Source of the DNA: Kumtagia ephedrae
Lineage (GTDB): Bacteria > Pseudomonadota > Alphaproteobacteria > Rhizobiales > Rhizobiaceae
Direction of reading: 5' to 3'
Assembly: GCF_003012745.1 (NCBI RefSeq)
Contig: NZ_PXYK01000010.1
Span: 62,001-126,000, forward strand
DNA: 64,000 nucleotides
In this document: piece after piece, positions 8,488 through 17,130 of the stretch
Numbering within the stretch: position 1 is the stretch's first letter
Layout: the number at the start of each line of letters is the position of its first letter
The notes under the pieces: generated by a model
What the model saw: only the letters and a program-made list of their open reading frames with translations
Databases searched by the model: none
Told to the model about the DNA's origin: nothing
Program-made: the position numbers and the translations under genes

Positions 8488-8506
8488 GGTCGGGGCAGGG
8501 CGCCGA

Positions 8507-8791
8507 TCAGGCGGCGGCCTTGGCGGCCACCAGCCCGTCGATCTTGGCGCAAAGGTTCTTCATGACGAAATATTCGTCGGTGGAAACCTTGCCGTCGTTG
8601 ACTTCCTGCGTCCACTTCTCGAGCGGCACCTTGATGCCGAACTCCTTGTCGATGGCAAAGACGATGTCGAGGAAATCGAGGCTGTCGATGCCGAGATCGT
8701 CGATGGTGTGGCTTTCTGGCGTGATCTTCTCGCGGTCGATCTCGCTCGTCTCGGCGATGATGTTAGCGACCTTGTCGAATGTCGTGGACAC
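8507..8791 (-). CDS. acpXL: specialised acyl carrier protein AcpXL
   Basis: A 94-residue acyl carrier protein carrying the VLCFA chain destined for lipid A. The phosphopantetheine-attachment Ser is Ser37 in GIDSLDFLD. It is longer than housekeeping ACP (~78 residues) and has the AcpXL-typical C-terminus ([14 protein letters not shown]). The start is a GTG at 8791 with an AAGGA Shine-Dalgarno 6 bases upstream. It is the first gene of a minus-strand cluster running acpXL-fabF2XL-fabF1XL-dehydrogenase-lpxXL; its promoter should lie in 8792-9051. Confidence 0.92.
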   Translation of the reverse strand: MSTTFDKVANIIAETSEIDREKITPESHTIDDLGIDSLDFLDIVFAIDKEFGIKVPLEKWTQEVNDGKVSTDEYFVMKNLCAKIDGLVAAKAAA

Positions 8792-9051
8792 GGCGATTCC
8801 TTAGAAAGAGTGCAGAGTCGCGCAGCCTGCCGCCACGCGCAAGTTTGGCGCTATCTAGTCGGTTTTGGCCGTAAGGAAAAGGGGCGCATTTGTCCGGGCA
8901 GTTTCGGCGCCCGTACCGCTTCGTTGGTTTCCCGAAACGCCTGAGACCATCCCGTTGCCTGAAGACTCTTCTCAGGCTGGAGGCGCTGGCATGCGCGGGC
9001 GGCCGTAGCCACCCGCATCATGCGTATGCGATCGGCGCCGGCCAAGGAGGA

Positions 9052-11217
9052 TCAGATTACCTGGAAGTCCGCGTTGGTGATCGTCGGCGTGCCGCTAAGA
9101 ACGGCGAACTGGATTGCGCTCGCGCCGCCCACGCCGTCTTCGTCGTAGAACAGCCGGCCGGTGGTGGTCTCGTAAATGATGCGGTCGTCGGCATCCTGCG
9201 CGAGACCCGTGGTATCGGCGCGGAATGCGGACGCGGCCAATGGTCCGGTCGCCGTCAGCGCCGTGAAGATCGCGTTCTCCAGACGAATCGTGTCATCGAC
9301 GGCACTGAAATTCAGGATCGTGTCGACGTTGTCCGCGGCCAAGGCGGTGGTGAAGGCGAAAAAGTCCTTGCCGGCGGCTCCGTCGAGAACGTCCGAACCG
9401 CCCTTTCCGTCGAGCACGTTCGATCCGGCATTTCCGAGGATCTGGCTCTGCCGCAGTTGGTTGCCGGTCAGGTTTATGGCCGTGGTGCCGTTGCGGTTGG
9501 TCGTCTGCATGACTTCGATGTCGAGATCTGCGGACAGTACATAGCTGGACGACGTGGCCACCACATCCTTGGTGCCCTGGCCGGCTACCTCGACTATGTC
9601 CTCGTTCGCCGCTCCGGTGACGTGGTAGAAATCGTTGCCCAGGCCGCCGGCGGCATAGCCGCCGTCGGCGTTCAGACGAATACGATCATTAAATCTGCTG
9701 CCATAGATATAATCATATCCGGCACCGCCATCCAAATTCGGGTTGTTTGCCCCCACCTTTCCCGCGTCGATCGTGTCGGAACCGGCGCCTCCGTAGATGG
9801 CCTCCATGTGGCCTGCACCTTTCAGGGTGTCGTCGAACGACGTGCCGATAATTTTCTCTATCGATACAAAGACGTCGCCAGCTGCGTCGCCGGTGTTGGC
9901 GGCCATGTCGGAGACATCGACTGTGACCGCTTCGGACGCTGTCTCATAACTAGCTGTATCGTTTCCGTAGCCGCCGGGGTAAACATCGCCCTCCAGCCTG
10001 TCGGCACCTGCTCCACCGATCAGGATGTCATCACCTCCTCTGCCGAACAGCATGTTCGCGCCTGCGTTGCCGATGATGGTCTGGGAAGAGTTGCTGCCGT
10101 AGAGGTTGATGGCGCCGGTGCCCTTTGCATCGCTGGTCATCATCCACTCGATCCCATTGTCCGAACCGATATCGAAGCTCGATGAGGCGATAACGCGATC
10201 ATTGCCGACCCCGCCTTCGCCGATCTGGTCAGAACTGTCGACGAGGTAGGTGTCGTTACCGGTTCCTCCTCTGAGGGTATCGTTTCCGCCGCCGCCGGAA
10301 AGCGTGTCGTCGCCGCCGCCGCCTTCCAGGAGATTGTTCGCCGCGTTGCCGATGATCGTCTGGCCGAATTCGTTGCCGGTCAGGTTGATCTTGGCGGTGC
10401 CGGTAACGCCGTTCGTGGTGAGCAATTCGATCTCCGCGCCGGCCGCCAGTTTGTAGCTCACTGCCGCCATGACGCGGTCGGCCGTTCCGTTTCCGGCGGC
10501 TTCGACAACGACGTCGGCGGCGTTGTAGACCCTGTAGGTGTCGTTGCCCGCGAGCCCGCTCAGCCTGTCGGCTTGCCCGCCGCCGCTGCTCAGGATGTTC
10601 GCGCCGGCGTTTCCGGTTATCGACTGCGCCAGCAGATTACCGGTCAGGTTTATCGCCGCCGTTCCGGCCGCCCCGTTGGTCGTCAGTTGCTCGATTTCCA
10701 CGCCAGCAGCCAGCGTATAGGACACGCCCGCTGCGACGCGGTCGTTCGTCCCTTGTCCGGCGTCCTCGATGATCCGCACGTCGGCGCTGTAGACCCGGTA
10801 GAGGTCGTCGCCCATGCCGCCTTCAAAGACATCACCGGCACCAAGGGATTGGAACGTGTCGCCATAAGTCGAACCGAAAACATAGTCGGCCTTGTTCGTC
10901 CCGGTGAACGACCCCGCGACGGTGTAGCGCGTAACCGTGAATTCCCTGGTCAGCTCGATCCCTGCATTGTTGTCGTGCAGCATGAAGGCGCCGTCGGTGG
11001 TTATTCCCGTGGCCAACGTCGCGTAGAACTCAAGATCAAGCGGCGGCGCGCTTTTCTGAGTGGCCGACGCCTGATACGTGCCGATACTGGCGGTGATGTC
11101 TCCGTTCCAGGTGGAGGTGCCTTCCAGGCCGTAGTAGAGCGTGGCGACCACCTGATTGCCGACGCGGACCAGCGAAAATTCCGGCGAAACCCCCGAGGCG
11201 AACTGACTGACAAGCAT
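9052..11217 (-). CDS. RTX-type calcium-binding repeat protein, probable type I secretion substrate
   Basis: A 721-residue protein with many GGxGxDxUx nonapeptides, for example LEGGGGDDTLSGGGGNDTL and LFGRGGDDILIGGAGAD. It lacks an N-terminal signal peptide and ends with an acidic/hydrophobic C-terminus of the type read by type I exporters. Four copies of a roughly 90-residue module are visible, each with an INLTGN (or INLYGS) core followed by a GNAG/GNAA turn and an RTX stretch. The ATG at 11217 (MLVSQFASGV) follows a clear GGGAGGG ribosome site. No ABC exporter is encoded nearby. The function (adhesin, S-layer-like or other) cannot be told; it is not recognisably a haemolysin or protease. 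Confidence 0.82.
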   Translation of the reverse strand: MLVSQFASGVSPEFSLVRVGNQVVATLYYGLEGTSTWNGDITASIGTYQASATQKSAPPLDLEFYATLATGITTDGAFMLHDNNAGIELTREFTVTRYTVAGSFTGTNKADYVFGSTYGDTFQSLGAGDVFEGGMGDDLYRVYSADVRIIEDAGQGTNDRVAAGVSYTLAAGVEIEQLTTNGAAGTAAINLTGNLLAQSITGNAGANILSSGGGQADRLSGLAGNDTYRVYNAADVVVEAAGNGTADRVMAAVSYKLAAGAEIELLTTNGVTGTAKINLTGNEFGQTIIGNAANNLLEGGGGDDTLSGGGGNDTLRGGTGNDTYLVDSSDQIGEGGVGNDRVIASSSFDIGSDNGIEWMMTSDAKGTGAINLYGSNSSQTIIGNAGANMLFGRGGDDILIGGAGADRLEGDVYPGGYGNDTASYETASEAVTVDVSDMAANTGDAAGDVFVSIEKIIGTSFDDTLKGAGHMEAIYGGAGSDTIDAGKVGANNPNLDGGAGYDYIYGSRFNDRIRLNADGGYAAGGLGNDFYHVTGAANEDIVEVAGQGTKDVVATSSSYVLSADLDIEVMQTTNRNGTTAINLTGNQLRQSQILGNAGSNVLDGKGGSDVLDGAAGKDFFAFTTALAADNVDTILNFSAVDDTIRLENAIFTALTATGPLAASAFRADTTGLAQDADDRIIYETTTGRLFYDEDGVGGASAIQFAVLSGTPTITNADFQVI

Positions 11218-11301
11218 AAAACCCTCCCGTGCAAGTTTTGAGACATAGCACAGCGGGGTGCACGGGAGAATGACCGTGTATTTCTTGAAGTACACCGGGA
11301 A

Positions 11302-11377
<76 letters not shown>

Positions 11378-11391
11378 CCGGGCGTGGCGGA

Positions 11392-11420
11392 CGTTTAAGA
11401 CGTTCGCCGCGGCAACGCAA
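11392..11420 (-). promoter_or_regulatory. probable promoter of tRNA-Val, abutting the IS target site
   Basis: On the minus strand TTGCGT (11420-11415) is followed 17 bases later by TAAACG (11397-11392), about 15 bases before the tRNA 5' end. The -35-like hexamer directly adjoins the GGGCA target duplication at 11421-11425, so the insertion removed nothing downstream but replaced all sequence upstream of -35. Hexamer matches are moderate. Confidence 0.5.
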
Positions 11421-11425
11421 GGGCA

Positions 11426-12544
11426 TGTCCGCGCTCAGGACATATGAGACGGGTGGGTGATCCGGTCTCGGCAGATTTTGAGATACTCGTTTGGAGTTAG
11501 TCCGTCGAGAGCGCCGTGGGGTCGGTGATGGTTGTAGAGATGCTGGAAGGCATCGACGTGCTCGGCGATGCTGTCGATGTTGGTCGGCAGGTCGACGGTT
11601 GCGTAGAACTCGTATCGCCATGCGCCGTTGCATCGTTCGACGGCGCCGTTGAGTTTTGGCGATCTCGGCGGCAGGACATAGAGGGGGATGGCTTTGGCGG
11701 CGCAGGCAGTCTCGAACTCGGCCATGAACTCGGAGCCGCCGTCGATCTGGATGGCCTTGACGGGCCAGGGCATCTCGGCGGTTACCTTGTCGAGGAAGTC
11801 GGCGGCGTTCTTGGCGGTGGCGCTGCGATAGGGCTTGGCGACGGTCCACTTGGCATGGACGTCATAGGCGTCGAAGTGCTTGACGGCGAGATTGGGGGCC
11901 AGCGACACCGTCAGCGTGTCGATCTGGACGATGTCGCCGGGTCTTTCGAAGACCACGTCCTTCGGCTTGCGGACGGCGTGGGGCCGGGCTTTGGCAGCGC
12001 ATTTGCGGCCGATCTTACGGATCAGCTGCGGAACCGGCGTGACCCGGCCGCGCTCGACCAGGCTCTTGAGGATGCGGCCGACCGTGGCGTTGGAGACGAC
12101 CTGGCCTGCCTTGCGCAACAGCGGACCGAGCTTGTCCTTGCCCCAGAACGGAAAATCGCATCTCAGCCGCTCGACCTCGGCGCGCAGTTCCCGGCTCCAG
12201 CCGTTGGCGCGCATCCGGTGCGGCCGCCGGCTCTTCGGCGCCGGTTGCGCCTCCCAGCGATACAGCGTCGAGCGCGGCACGCCCACCGCATGCGCCGCCT
12301 GATCGGCGCTCAGCCCATCCTTCATCGCGCGCCGCCATCGCGCCACCGCGTCGCGTCTTCTCGTCGCTTCGATAGTTGAGGTCTGCGCGCCGAGAAGACG
12401 CGACGCCCGGCCAGCATTGCGTATAACATGGCCGGGCAGGCCAAAAACCTGCATGGGGTTCTCCTGGGATTCGAGCTTCGCAACCCGAGTTACGGAGAAC
12501 CCCTCACTCAATGCAAGAATCTCATATCTGTCTGAGCGCGGTCA
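11426..12544 (-). mobile_element. complete IS481-family insertion sequence (~1119 bp)
   Basis: Imperfect terminal inverted repeats of about 25 bases: left TGTCCGCGCTCAGG..., right (reverse complement) TGACCGCGCTCAGA..., both continuing to ATATGAGA. A 5-base direct repeat GGGCA flanks the element (11421-11425 and 12545-12549), marking a relatively recent insertion. It carries one transposase gene that is intact, so the element may still be active. It sits just upstream of tRNA-Val. Confidence 0.88.
11435..12454 (-). CDS. IS481-family DDE transposase
   Basis: A 339-residue transposase with an N-terminal helix-turn-helix (SADQAAHAVGVPRSTLYRW near residues 49-67) and an integrase core. The DDE triad is readable as Asp179 in VQIDTL, Asp238 in IQIDGGSEF and Glu273 in NGAVERCN, with 34 residues between the last two. 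The ATG at 12454 is preferred because GGAG lies just upstream; a TTG start at 12511 would add 19 residues. The frame is intact. It nearly fills the element; the stop is 9 bases from the left end. Confidence 0.88.
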   Translation of the reverse strand: MQVFGLPGHVIRNAGRASRLLGAQTSTIEATRRRDAVARWRRAMKDGLSADQAAHAVGVPRSTLYRWEAQPAPKSRRPHRMRANGWSRELRAEVERLRCDFPFWGKDKLGPLLRKAGQVVSNATVGRILKSLVERGRVTPVPQLIRKIGRKCAAKARPHAVRKPKDVVFERPGDIVQIDTLTVSLAPNLAVKHFDAYDVHAKWTVAKPYRSATAKNAADFLDKVTAEMPWPVKAIQIDGGSEFMAEFETACAAKAIPLYVLPPRSPKLNGAVERCNGAWRYEFYATVDLPTNIDSIAEHVDAFQHLYNHHRPHGALDGLTPNEYLKICRDRITHPSHMS

Positions 12545-12789
12545 GGGCACCCGTGGATGACCGTTCCGCCGGCTGGGCGGCAAGCGCGCCAATCGCCGGC
12601 TGCGATCCACGCCGGCGGGATATCTCGCCTTTTAACGGTTCCGGTTTCCGTGCCTTAACCCTGAGCGACGAAGTGCGCCGACGCCGGCTGCCGGCCCGGC
12701 CGGAATTAACCGTCCCTAATGCTCGCTTCTCTATAGCCGCTCCCTAAGGCGCCGGGAATGGCGCTTCCCCCTCTTGCGGAAATGACCCG

Positions 12790-14229
12790 ATGGACGCCCG
12801 GTCCGACAAGAATGCAGTTCCCCTGGCGGTTGATCTCGATGGGACGCTGATCGCGACCGATCTGTTGTGGGAGGGGCTGTTCCTGCTCTTGCGCAAGAAC
12901 CCGCTCTACCTGTTCCTGGTGCCGTTCTGGCTCGCCCGGGGCCCCGCCACGCTGAAGCTGGAGATAGCCAGGCGCATCGACATCGATGCGGCCTCGCTGC
13001 CCTATCGCAAGGAGGTGATGGAGCGTCTGCAGGCCGCGCATGCCGCCGGCCGCAAGCTCGTCCTGGCCACCGGCACGCCGCGCAAGTTTGCCGAGCAGAT
13101 CGCCGCGCATCTCGGCATCTTCGATGCCGTGCTGGCGACCGACGGGGCGGAAAACCTGACCTCGCACCGCAAGCGCGCCGCCCTTGTCGCCGCCTATGGC
13201 GATGCCGGCTTCGATTATTATGGCAACAGCCGGCACGACCTTGAAATCTTCGACGCGGCGCGCCAGGCGGCCGTGGTGGCGCCGGACCGCAGCGCGGCGC
13301 GCTGGCAGGCCAAGCATGGCTGCGAGCTGATCGCTACGCCCAAGCCGACCTTCAAGACCATCCTGAAGATGCTGCGCGTGCACCAATGGCTGAAGAACGG
13401 CCTGATCGCCGTGCCGGTCGTGCTGTCGCACGAATATTTCAACCCCGGCATGGTGCTGTCCTGCCTGCTCGCCTTCATCTCCTTCAGCACGGCGGCGTCG
13501 GCCATCTACATCCTCAACGACTGCTTCGACCTGGCGCTGGACCGCCGCCATCCGACCAAGCGCAACCGGCCCTTCGCCTGCGGGCTCCTGTCGATGCGCT
13601 TCGGCATGGCCTCCATCGTCGTGCTGCTGGCGGTGAGCTTTGCCACGGCAGCGCTGCTGCCGGTTCTGTTTCTTGCCGTGCTCGCGGCCTATCTCGTCGC
13701 CACCACCGCCTATTCGCTGTCGGTCAAGCGCATGCTGCTGCTCGACGTGCTGATGCTGGCCGGCCTCTACACGATGCGCATCCTCGCCGGCGCGGCGGCC
13801 ACCAATATCGGCGTGTCGTTCTGGCTGCTCGCCTTCTCGACCTTCTTCTTCCTGTCGCTGGCGCTGGTGAAACGCTATGTCGAGCTGCGATCCTCGATGC
13901 TGGTGCCCGGCGAGCGCATCGCCGGCCGCGGCTATCGGGCCGAGGATCAGGAGATCGTCGCCCAGGCAGGCATAGCCTCGGCCTTCTCCGCCGCGCTGGT
14001 GCTGGCGCTCTACATCGACAGCGCCGCCGTGCGCGAGCTCTACTCGCATCCCTGGATGGTGTGGCCACTGGCGCCGATCGTGCTCTACCTTGCCATGCGC
14101 ATCTGGATCCTGGCGCGGCGCGACGAACTGCACGACGATCCGGTGGTATTCATCGTGCGCGACTGGCGCAGCCAGATCGTGGTGCTGCTCGGCGCGGTCA
14201 TGCTGGTCGCGGCGGGTCTCGTCCGATGA
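12790..14229 (+). CDS. HAD phosphatase-UbiA fusion, probable polyprenyl-phosphate phosphoribosyltransferase
   Basis: A 479-residue fusion. Residues ~10-175 form a HAD phosphatase: DLDGT at 15-19, the LATGT Thr near 94 and GNSRHD at 145-150. Residues ~190-479 are a UbiA-type membrane prenyltransferase with about nine helices. The UbiA signature NDCFDLALDRRHPTKRNRP (243-261) and the second motif with YSLSVKR and KRYVEL (361-366) match mycobacterial DPPR synthase (Rv3806c) and rhizobial NoeC rather than ubiquinone UbiA. The expected reaction is transfer of 5-phosphoribose from PRPP to polyprenyl phosphate; the HAD domain could then remove the 5-phosphate. The stop overlaps the next gene's ATG (ATGA), so it is coupled to the DprE1-like oxidase. 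Confidence 0.85.
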   Translation: MDARSDKNAVPLAVDLDGTLIATDLLWEGLFLLLRKNPLYLFLVPFWLARGPATLKLEIARRIDIDAASLPYRKEVMERLQAAHAAGRKLVLATGTPRKFAEQIAAHLGIFDAVLATDGAENLTSHRKRAALVAAYGDAGFDYYGNSRHDLEIFDAARQAAVVAPDRSAARWQAKHGCELIATPKPTFKTILKMLRVHQWLKNGLIAVPVVLSHEYFNPGMVLSCLLAFISFSTAASAIYILNDCFDLALDRRHPTKRNRPFACGLLSMRFGMASIVVLLAVSFATAALLPVLFLAVLAAYLVATTAYSLSVKRMLLLDVLMLAGLYTMRILAGAAATNIGVSFWLLAFSTFFFLSLALVKRYVELRSSMLVPGERIAGRGYRAEDQEIVAQAGIASAFSAALVLALYIDSAAVRELYSHPWMVWPLAPIVLYLAMRIWILARRDELHDDPVVFIVRDWRSQIVVLLGAVMLVAAGLVR

Positions 14230-15578
14230 CCGCAGCCTGCACGAGCTTCGGACGGGTCACGCGGCCGTCGCCGCGCGTCGTCACCGCCGCGGAAGCGATC
14301 GCCGCGCTGCGGAGCGAGAAAGACAGTACGGACATCATCCTGCCTTACGGCAACGGCCGTTCCTATGGCGACACCTGCCAGGTCGAGGATGGCACGCTGG
14401 TCGACATGCGCTCGCTGAACCGCATCCTCGATTTCGATGCAGCGACCGGCGTCATCACGGCCGAGGCCGGCGTGCTGCTTTCGGACATCATCGCCCACGC
14501 CGCCCCGCATGGCTTCTTCCCACCGGTCGTTCCCGGCACGCAGTTCGTGACGCTCGGCGGCGCGATCGCGAACAACGTGCACGGCAAGAACCATCATCGC
14601 CGCGGCACCTTCGGCTGCCATGTCGAGCGGATCGAACTCCTCACGTCGGACGGCGAGACGCATCTCTGCACTCCTGCGACCAACACGGGACTCTATTCCG
14701 CGACCATCGGCGGCATGGGGCTGACCGGCATCATCCTGTCCGCCTCGCTGCGGCTGATGCGAGTGCCATCCCTCGACATCATCGAGAAGACGGTGCCGTT
14801 CGACAGCCTTGCCCAGTATTTCGAGCAGGCGGAAACGGCGGACAGGGAGAATGAATACGCCGTCGCCTGGATCGACCAGCTCGCCGCCGGCCGCCGCGCC
14901 GGGCGCGGCCTGCTGATCAGCGGCAATCACGCGAAGCAAGGCGCGAGGCAGGCCGACACGGCCGGAAGGCGGCTGTCCGTGCCGTTTCAGCCGCCGCTCA
15001 ACGTGCTCAACCGGCCATTCCTCACCGCGTTCAATGCCGCCTACCGATGGCGTCGCGGTCGCGATCTCAGCGCGCATAGGACCGGTTATCAGGGCTTCTT
15101 CTTTCCGCTCGACGGCGTAACGAACTGGAACAGGCTCTATGGCCCGAAGGGCCTGTTCCAGCACCAGAGCGTGATCCCGTTCGAGGCAGCTGCCGAAACC
15201 ATCCCGGCCATGCTCGAGGCTGCACGCATGGCGGGGCAGGGTTCCTTCCTGACTGTCCTGAAACGGTTCGGGGCGATCGCCTCGCCCGGCCTGCTGTCGT
15301 TTCCGCGCCCCGGCTATACGCTGACGCTCGACTTTCCCAACCGCGGCGCGCGCACGCTGGCGCTGCTTGGTGAACTCGACGCCATCACGGTCGCGGCCGG
15401 CGGCGCGGTCAACCCATACAAGGACGCGCGCATGTCGGCGGAGACGTTCGCGGCTTCGTTCCCGGCATGGCGGCAGATGGAGGCCATGCGCGATCCGGCC
15501 TTCCTGTCCCGATTCTGGGCAAGGACAGCGATGCGGCTCGGCAACCGCGACCAGGGACTGGCGCGGGCAGCGGAATAA
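14226..15578 (+). CDS. DprE1-like FAD-dependent polyprenyl-phospho-ribose 2'-oxidase
   Basis: A 450-residue VAO-family flavoprotein. Hallmarks shared with mycobacterial DprE1 are GRSYGD (44-49), PGT..VTLGGAIANNVHGKNHH (103-124) and a C-terminal Lys399 in PYKDAR equivalent to the active-site Lys418. In DprE1 the enzyme oxidises the 2'-OH of decaprenyl-phospho-ribose. The position of the benzothiazinone-target Cys387 is occupied by Thr367 (YTLTLDF). NoeH of Azorhizobium nodulation gene clusters is a relative. The ATG overlaps the UbiA stop. A DprE2-type classical SDR is absent from the neighbourhood, so the keto product may be processed differently. Confidence 0.83.
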   Translation: MTAACTSFGRVTRPSPRVVTAAEAIAALRSEKDSTDIILPYGNGRSYGDTCQVEDGTLVDMRSLNRILDFDAATGVITAEAGVLLSDIIAHAAPHGFFPPVVPGTQFVTLGGAIANNVHGKNHHRRGTFGCHVERIELLTSDGETHLCTPATNTGLYSATIGGMGLTGIILSASLRLMRVPSLDIIEKTVPFDSLAQYFEQAETADRENEYAVAWIDQLAAGRRAGRGLLISGNHAKQGARQADTAGRRLSVPFQPPLNVLNRPFLTAFNAAYRWRRGRDLSAHRTGYQGFFFPLDGVTNWNRLYGPKGLFQHQSVIPFEAAAETIPAMLEAARMAGQGSFLTVLKRFGAIASPGLLSFPRPGYTLTLDFPNRGARTLALLGELDAITVAAGGAVNPYKDARMSAETFAASFPAWRQMEAMRDPAFLSRFWARTAMRLGNRDQGLARAAE

Positions 15579-15680
15579 CGGTTCAGCCCAAGATGCGGAC
15601 AATTCTAGTCGAATGCCGCGACTGATTTCACGGGATGTTTCCAGGTCTCTGGTAGGGATCGAACAAAGAGAGCGAACGAC

Positions 15681-16115
15681 ATGAAATTCCTGCCTTTCAT
15701 CCTTTTCACCGTGCTGACCAATGCCGCCGCTCAATTGATGCTGAAGCATGGCATGATGAGCCTTGGGCCGCTCTCTTTCGAGGGCGTCAACCCGGCCATC
15801 AAGGTCCTGCAGATCGTCTTCAGCCCGTGGGTCTTCCTCGGGCTGTGCATCTTCGTCATCTCGATGGCCTCCCATCTCTACGTGCTGTCGAAGGTCGAGC
15901 TTTCCTTCGCCTATCCCTTCCTCAGCCTCGCCTATGTCGCGGTTGCGGTGTTCGCCTATTTCGTCTTCCGCGAGGACCTGAACGCCTGGCGCATCGCCGG
16001 TATCGCCCTCATCTGCGTCGGCACGGTGCTCATCGCCCAGAGCGACCGTTCCGGCCATGAGGATGGCACGAAGCTTGCTGCTGCTCCTTTGAAAACCAGT
16101 GAGATCTCAAAATGA
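15681..16115 (+). CDS. SMR/EamA-type four-helix membrane protein, candidate lipid-linked sugar flippase
   Basis: A 144-residue small multidrug resistance-like protein with four hydrophobic helices (about residues 3-22, 45-65, 72-92 and 99-118). ArnE/ArnF, which flip undecaprenyl-phospho-aminoarabinose, belong to the same superfamily. It starts 102 bases after the oxidase gene and its last 4 bases overlap the SDR start (ATGA), so it is in the same operon. The flippase role is inferred from context; generic SMR efflux cannot be excluded from sequence alone. Confidence 0.72.
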   Translation: MKFLPFILFTVLTNAAAQLMLKHGMMSLGPLSFEGVNPAIKVLQIVFSPWVFLGLCIFVISMASHLYVLSKVELSFAYPFLSLAYVAVAVFAYFVFREDLNAWRIAGIALICVGTVLIAQSDRSGHEDGTKLAAAPLKTSEISK

Positions 16116-17119
16116 GACACGTCATCTTCGGCGGCGACGGCTTCGTCGGCCGCCACCTCGCCCCCAAGCTCCTCGCCGACGGCCACGAGGTCGTCGTCGC
16201 CGACATCGTCAAGAGCGATCTTTCGCACTATCGCCACGCGTCCTTCGTCCATTGCGACGTCACCGACCCGGCGTCGGTCGCCGCCGTCGGCATGAAGGCC
16301 GACGACATGGTCTACAACTTGTCGGCCAAGATGCTGTCGCCGATCCAGGTGCGGGCCAAGCGCCACGACTTCTTCTACCCGGTCAACTACCACGGCACGG
16401 AGAACATCATCCGCGCCATGGACAAGGCCGGCGCGCCAAAACTGGTGCACTTCACCACCGACATGATCTACGGCCACACCGTCACCTATCCGATGACGGA
16501 GGAGCATCCGGTCGCGCCGCTCGGCGAGTACGGCATGTCGAAATGGGAGACCGAGAAGCTCGCCGCCGTGTGGCGCGGGAAGGGCATGTCGATCTCGCTG
16601 TTCCGGCCCCGCCTGATTATCGGCCCCGGCCGGCTCGGCATCCTCGAAAAGCTGTTCAAGCTGATCGATTTCAATCTTCCCGTCCCGATGATCGGATCGG
16701 GCAAGAACCCCTACCAGTTCATCTCGGTGTTCGACTGCGCCGAGGCCGCCCGCGCCGCTTTCAAGGCGGGCGTGCCCAACGAAGCCTACAACCTCGGCTC
16801 GCTCAACCCGCCGCCGGTGCGCAAGCTGCTGGGCGACCTCATCCGCCATGCCGGCTCGAAGTCGATCCTGGTCCCGACGCCGGGCTGGGCGGTGAAGCGC
16901 ACGCTCGACCTGCTCGACCTTGTGAACATGCCGATCATGGACCCCGAGCAGTATCTGATCGCCGACGAGGAATGCGTGCTCGACGTCTCCAAGGGCGAGC
17001 GCCAGCTCGGCTGGGTGCCCCAGTTCCGCGACGAGGACATGCTGATCGCCGCCTACACGGAATATCGCGCCAAGAAAGAGGGCCGCGCGCCCGCCGCAAC
17101 CCACGTCCCGGCCGAATAG
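16112..17119 (+). CDS. extended SDR family NAD-dependent epimerase/dehydratase
   Basis: A 335-residue extended short-chain dehydrogenase. The nucleotide-binding motif is GGDGFVG at residues 7-13 and the catalytic pair is Tyr140 and Lys144 (YGMSK). Family members act on nucleotide sugars or other activated sugars as epimerases, reductases or dehydratases. It is not the short classical SDR type of DprE2. Translational overlap with the SMR gene and an 11-base gap to the aminotransferase support a shared pathway. The substrate is unknown. Confidence 0.78.
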   Translation: MRHVIFGGDGFVGRHLAPKLLADGHEVVVADIVKSDLSHYRHASFVHCDVTDPASVAAVGMKADDMVYNLSAKMLSPIQVRAKRHDFFYPVNYHGTENIIRAMDKAGAPKLVHFTTDMIYGHTVTYPMTEEHPVAPLGEYGMSKWETEKLAAVWRGKGMSISLFRPRLIIGPGRLGILEKLFKLIDFNLPVPMIGSGKNPYQFISVFDCAEAARAAFKAGVPNEAYNLGSLNPPPVRKLLGDLIRHAGSKSILVPTPGWAVKRTLDLLDLVNMPIMDPEQYLIADEECVLDVSKGERQLGWVPQFRDEDMLIAAYTEYRAKKEGRAPAATHVPAE

Positions 17120-17130
17120 GAGTTTCCTTC

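Noticed and set aside
9052-11217. Haemolysin or metalloprotease identity for the RTX protein
   Set aside because: No toxin domain, acylation partner or HExxH motif is present; only RTX cassettes and a short N-terminal domain are seen.
12706-14133. A 475-codon minus-strand frame opposite the HAD-UbiA gene
   Set aside because: It has shadow-type composition rich in Gln, His, Arg and Gly with no recognisable domain, while the plus strand encodes a clear HAD-UbiA protein.
12790-14229. Ubiquinone or haem O prenyltransferase function for the UbiA-domain protein
   Set aside because: The NDxxDxxxDRRHPTKRNRP and KRYVEL motifs and the DprE1-like neighbour fit phosphoribosyl transfer to polyprenyl phosphate better; ubiA proper is not expected with an N-terminal HAD domain.
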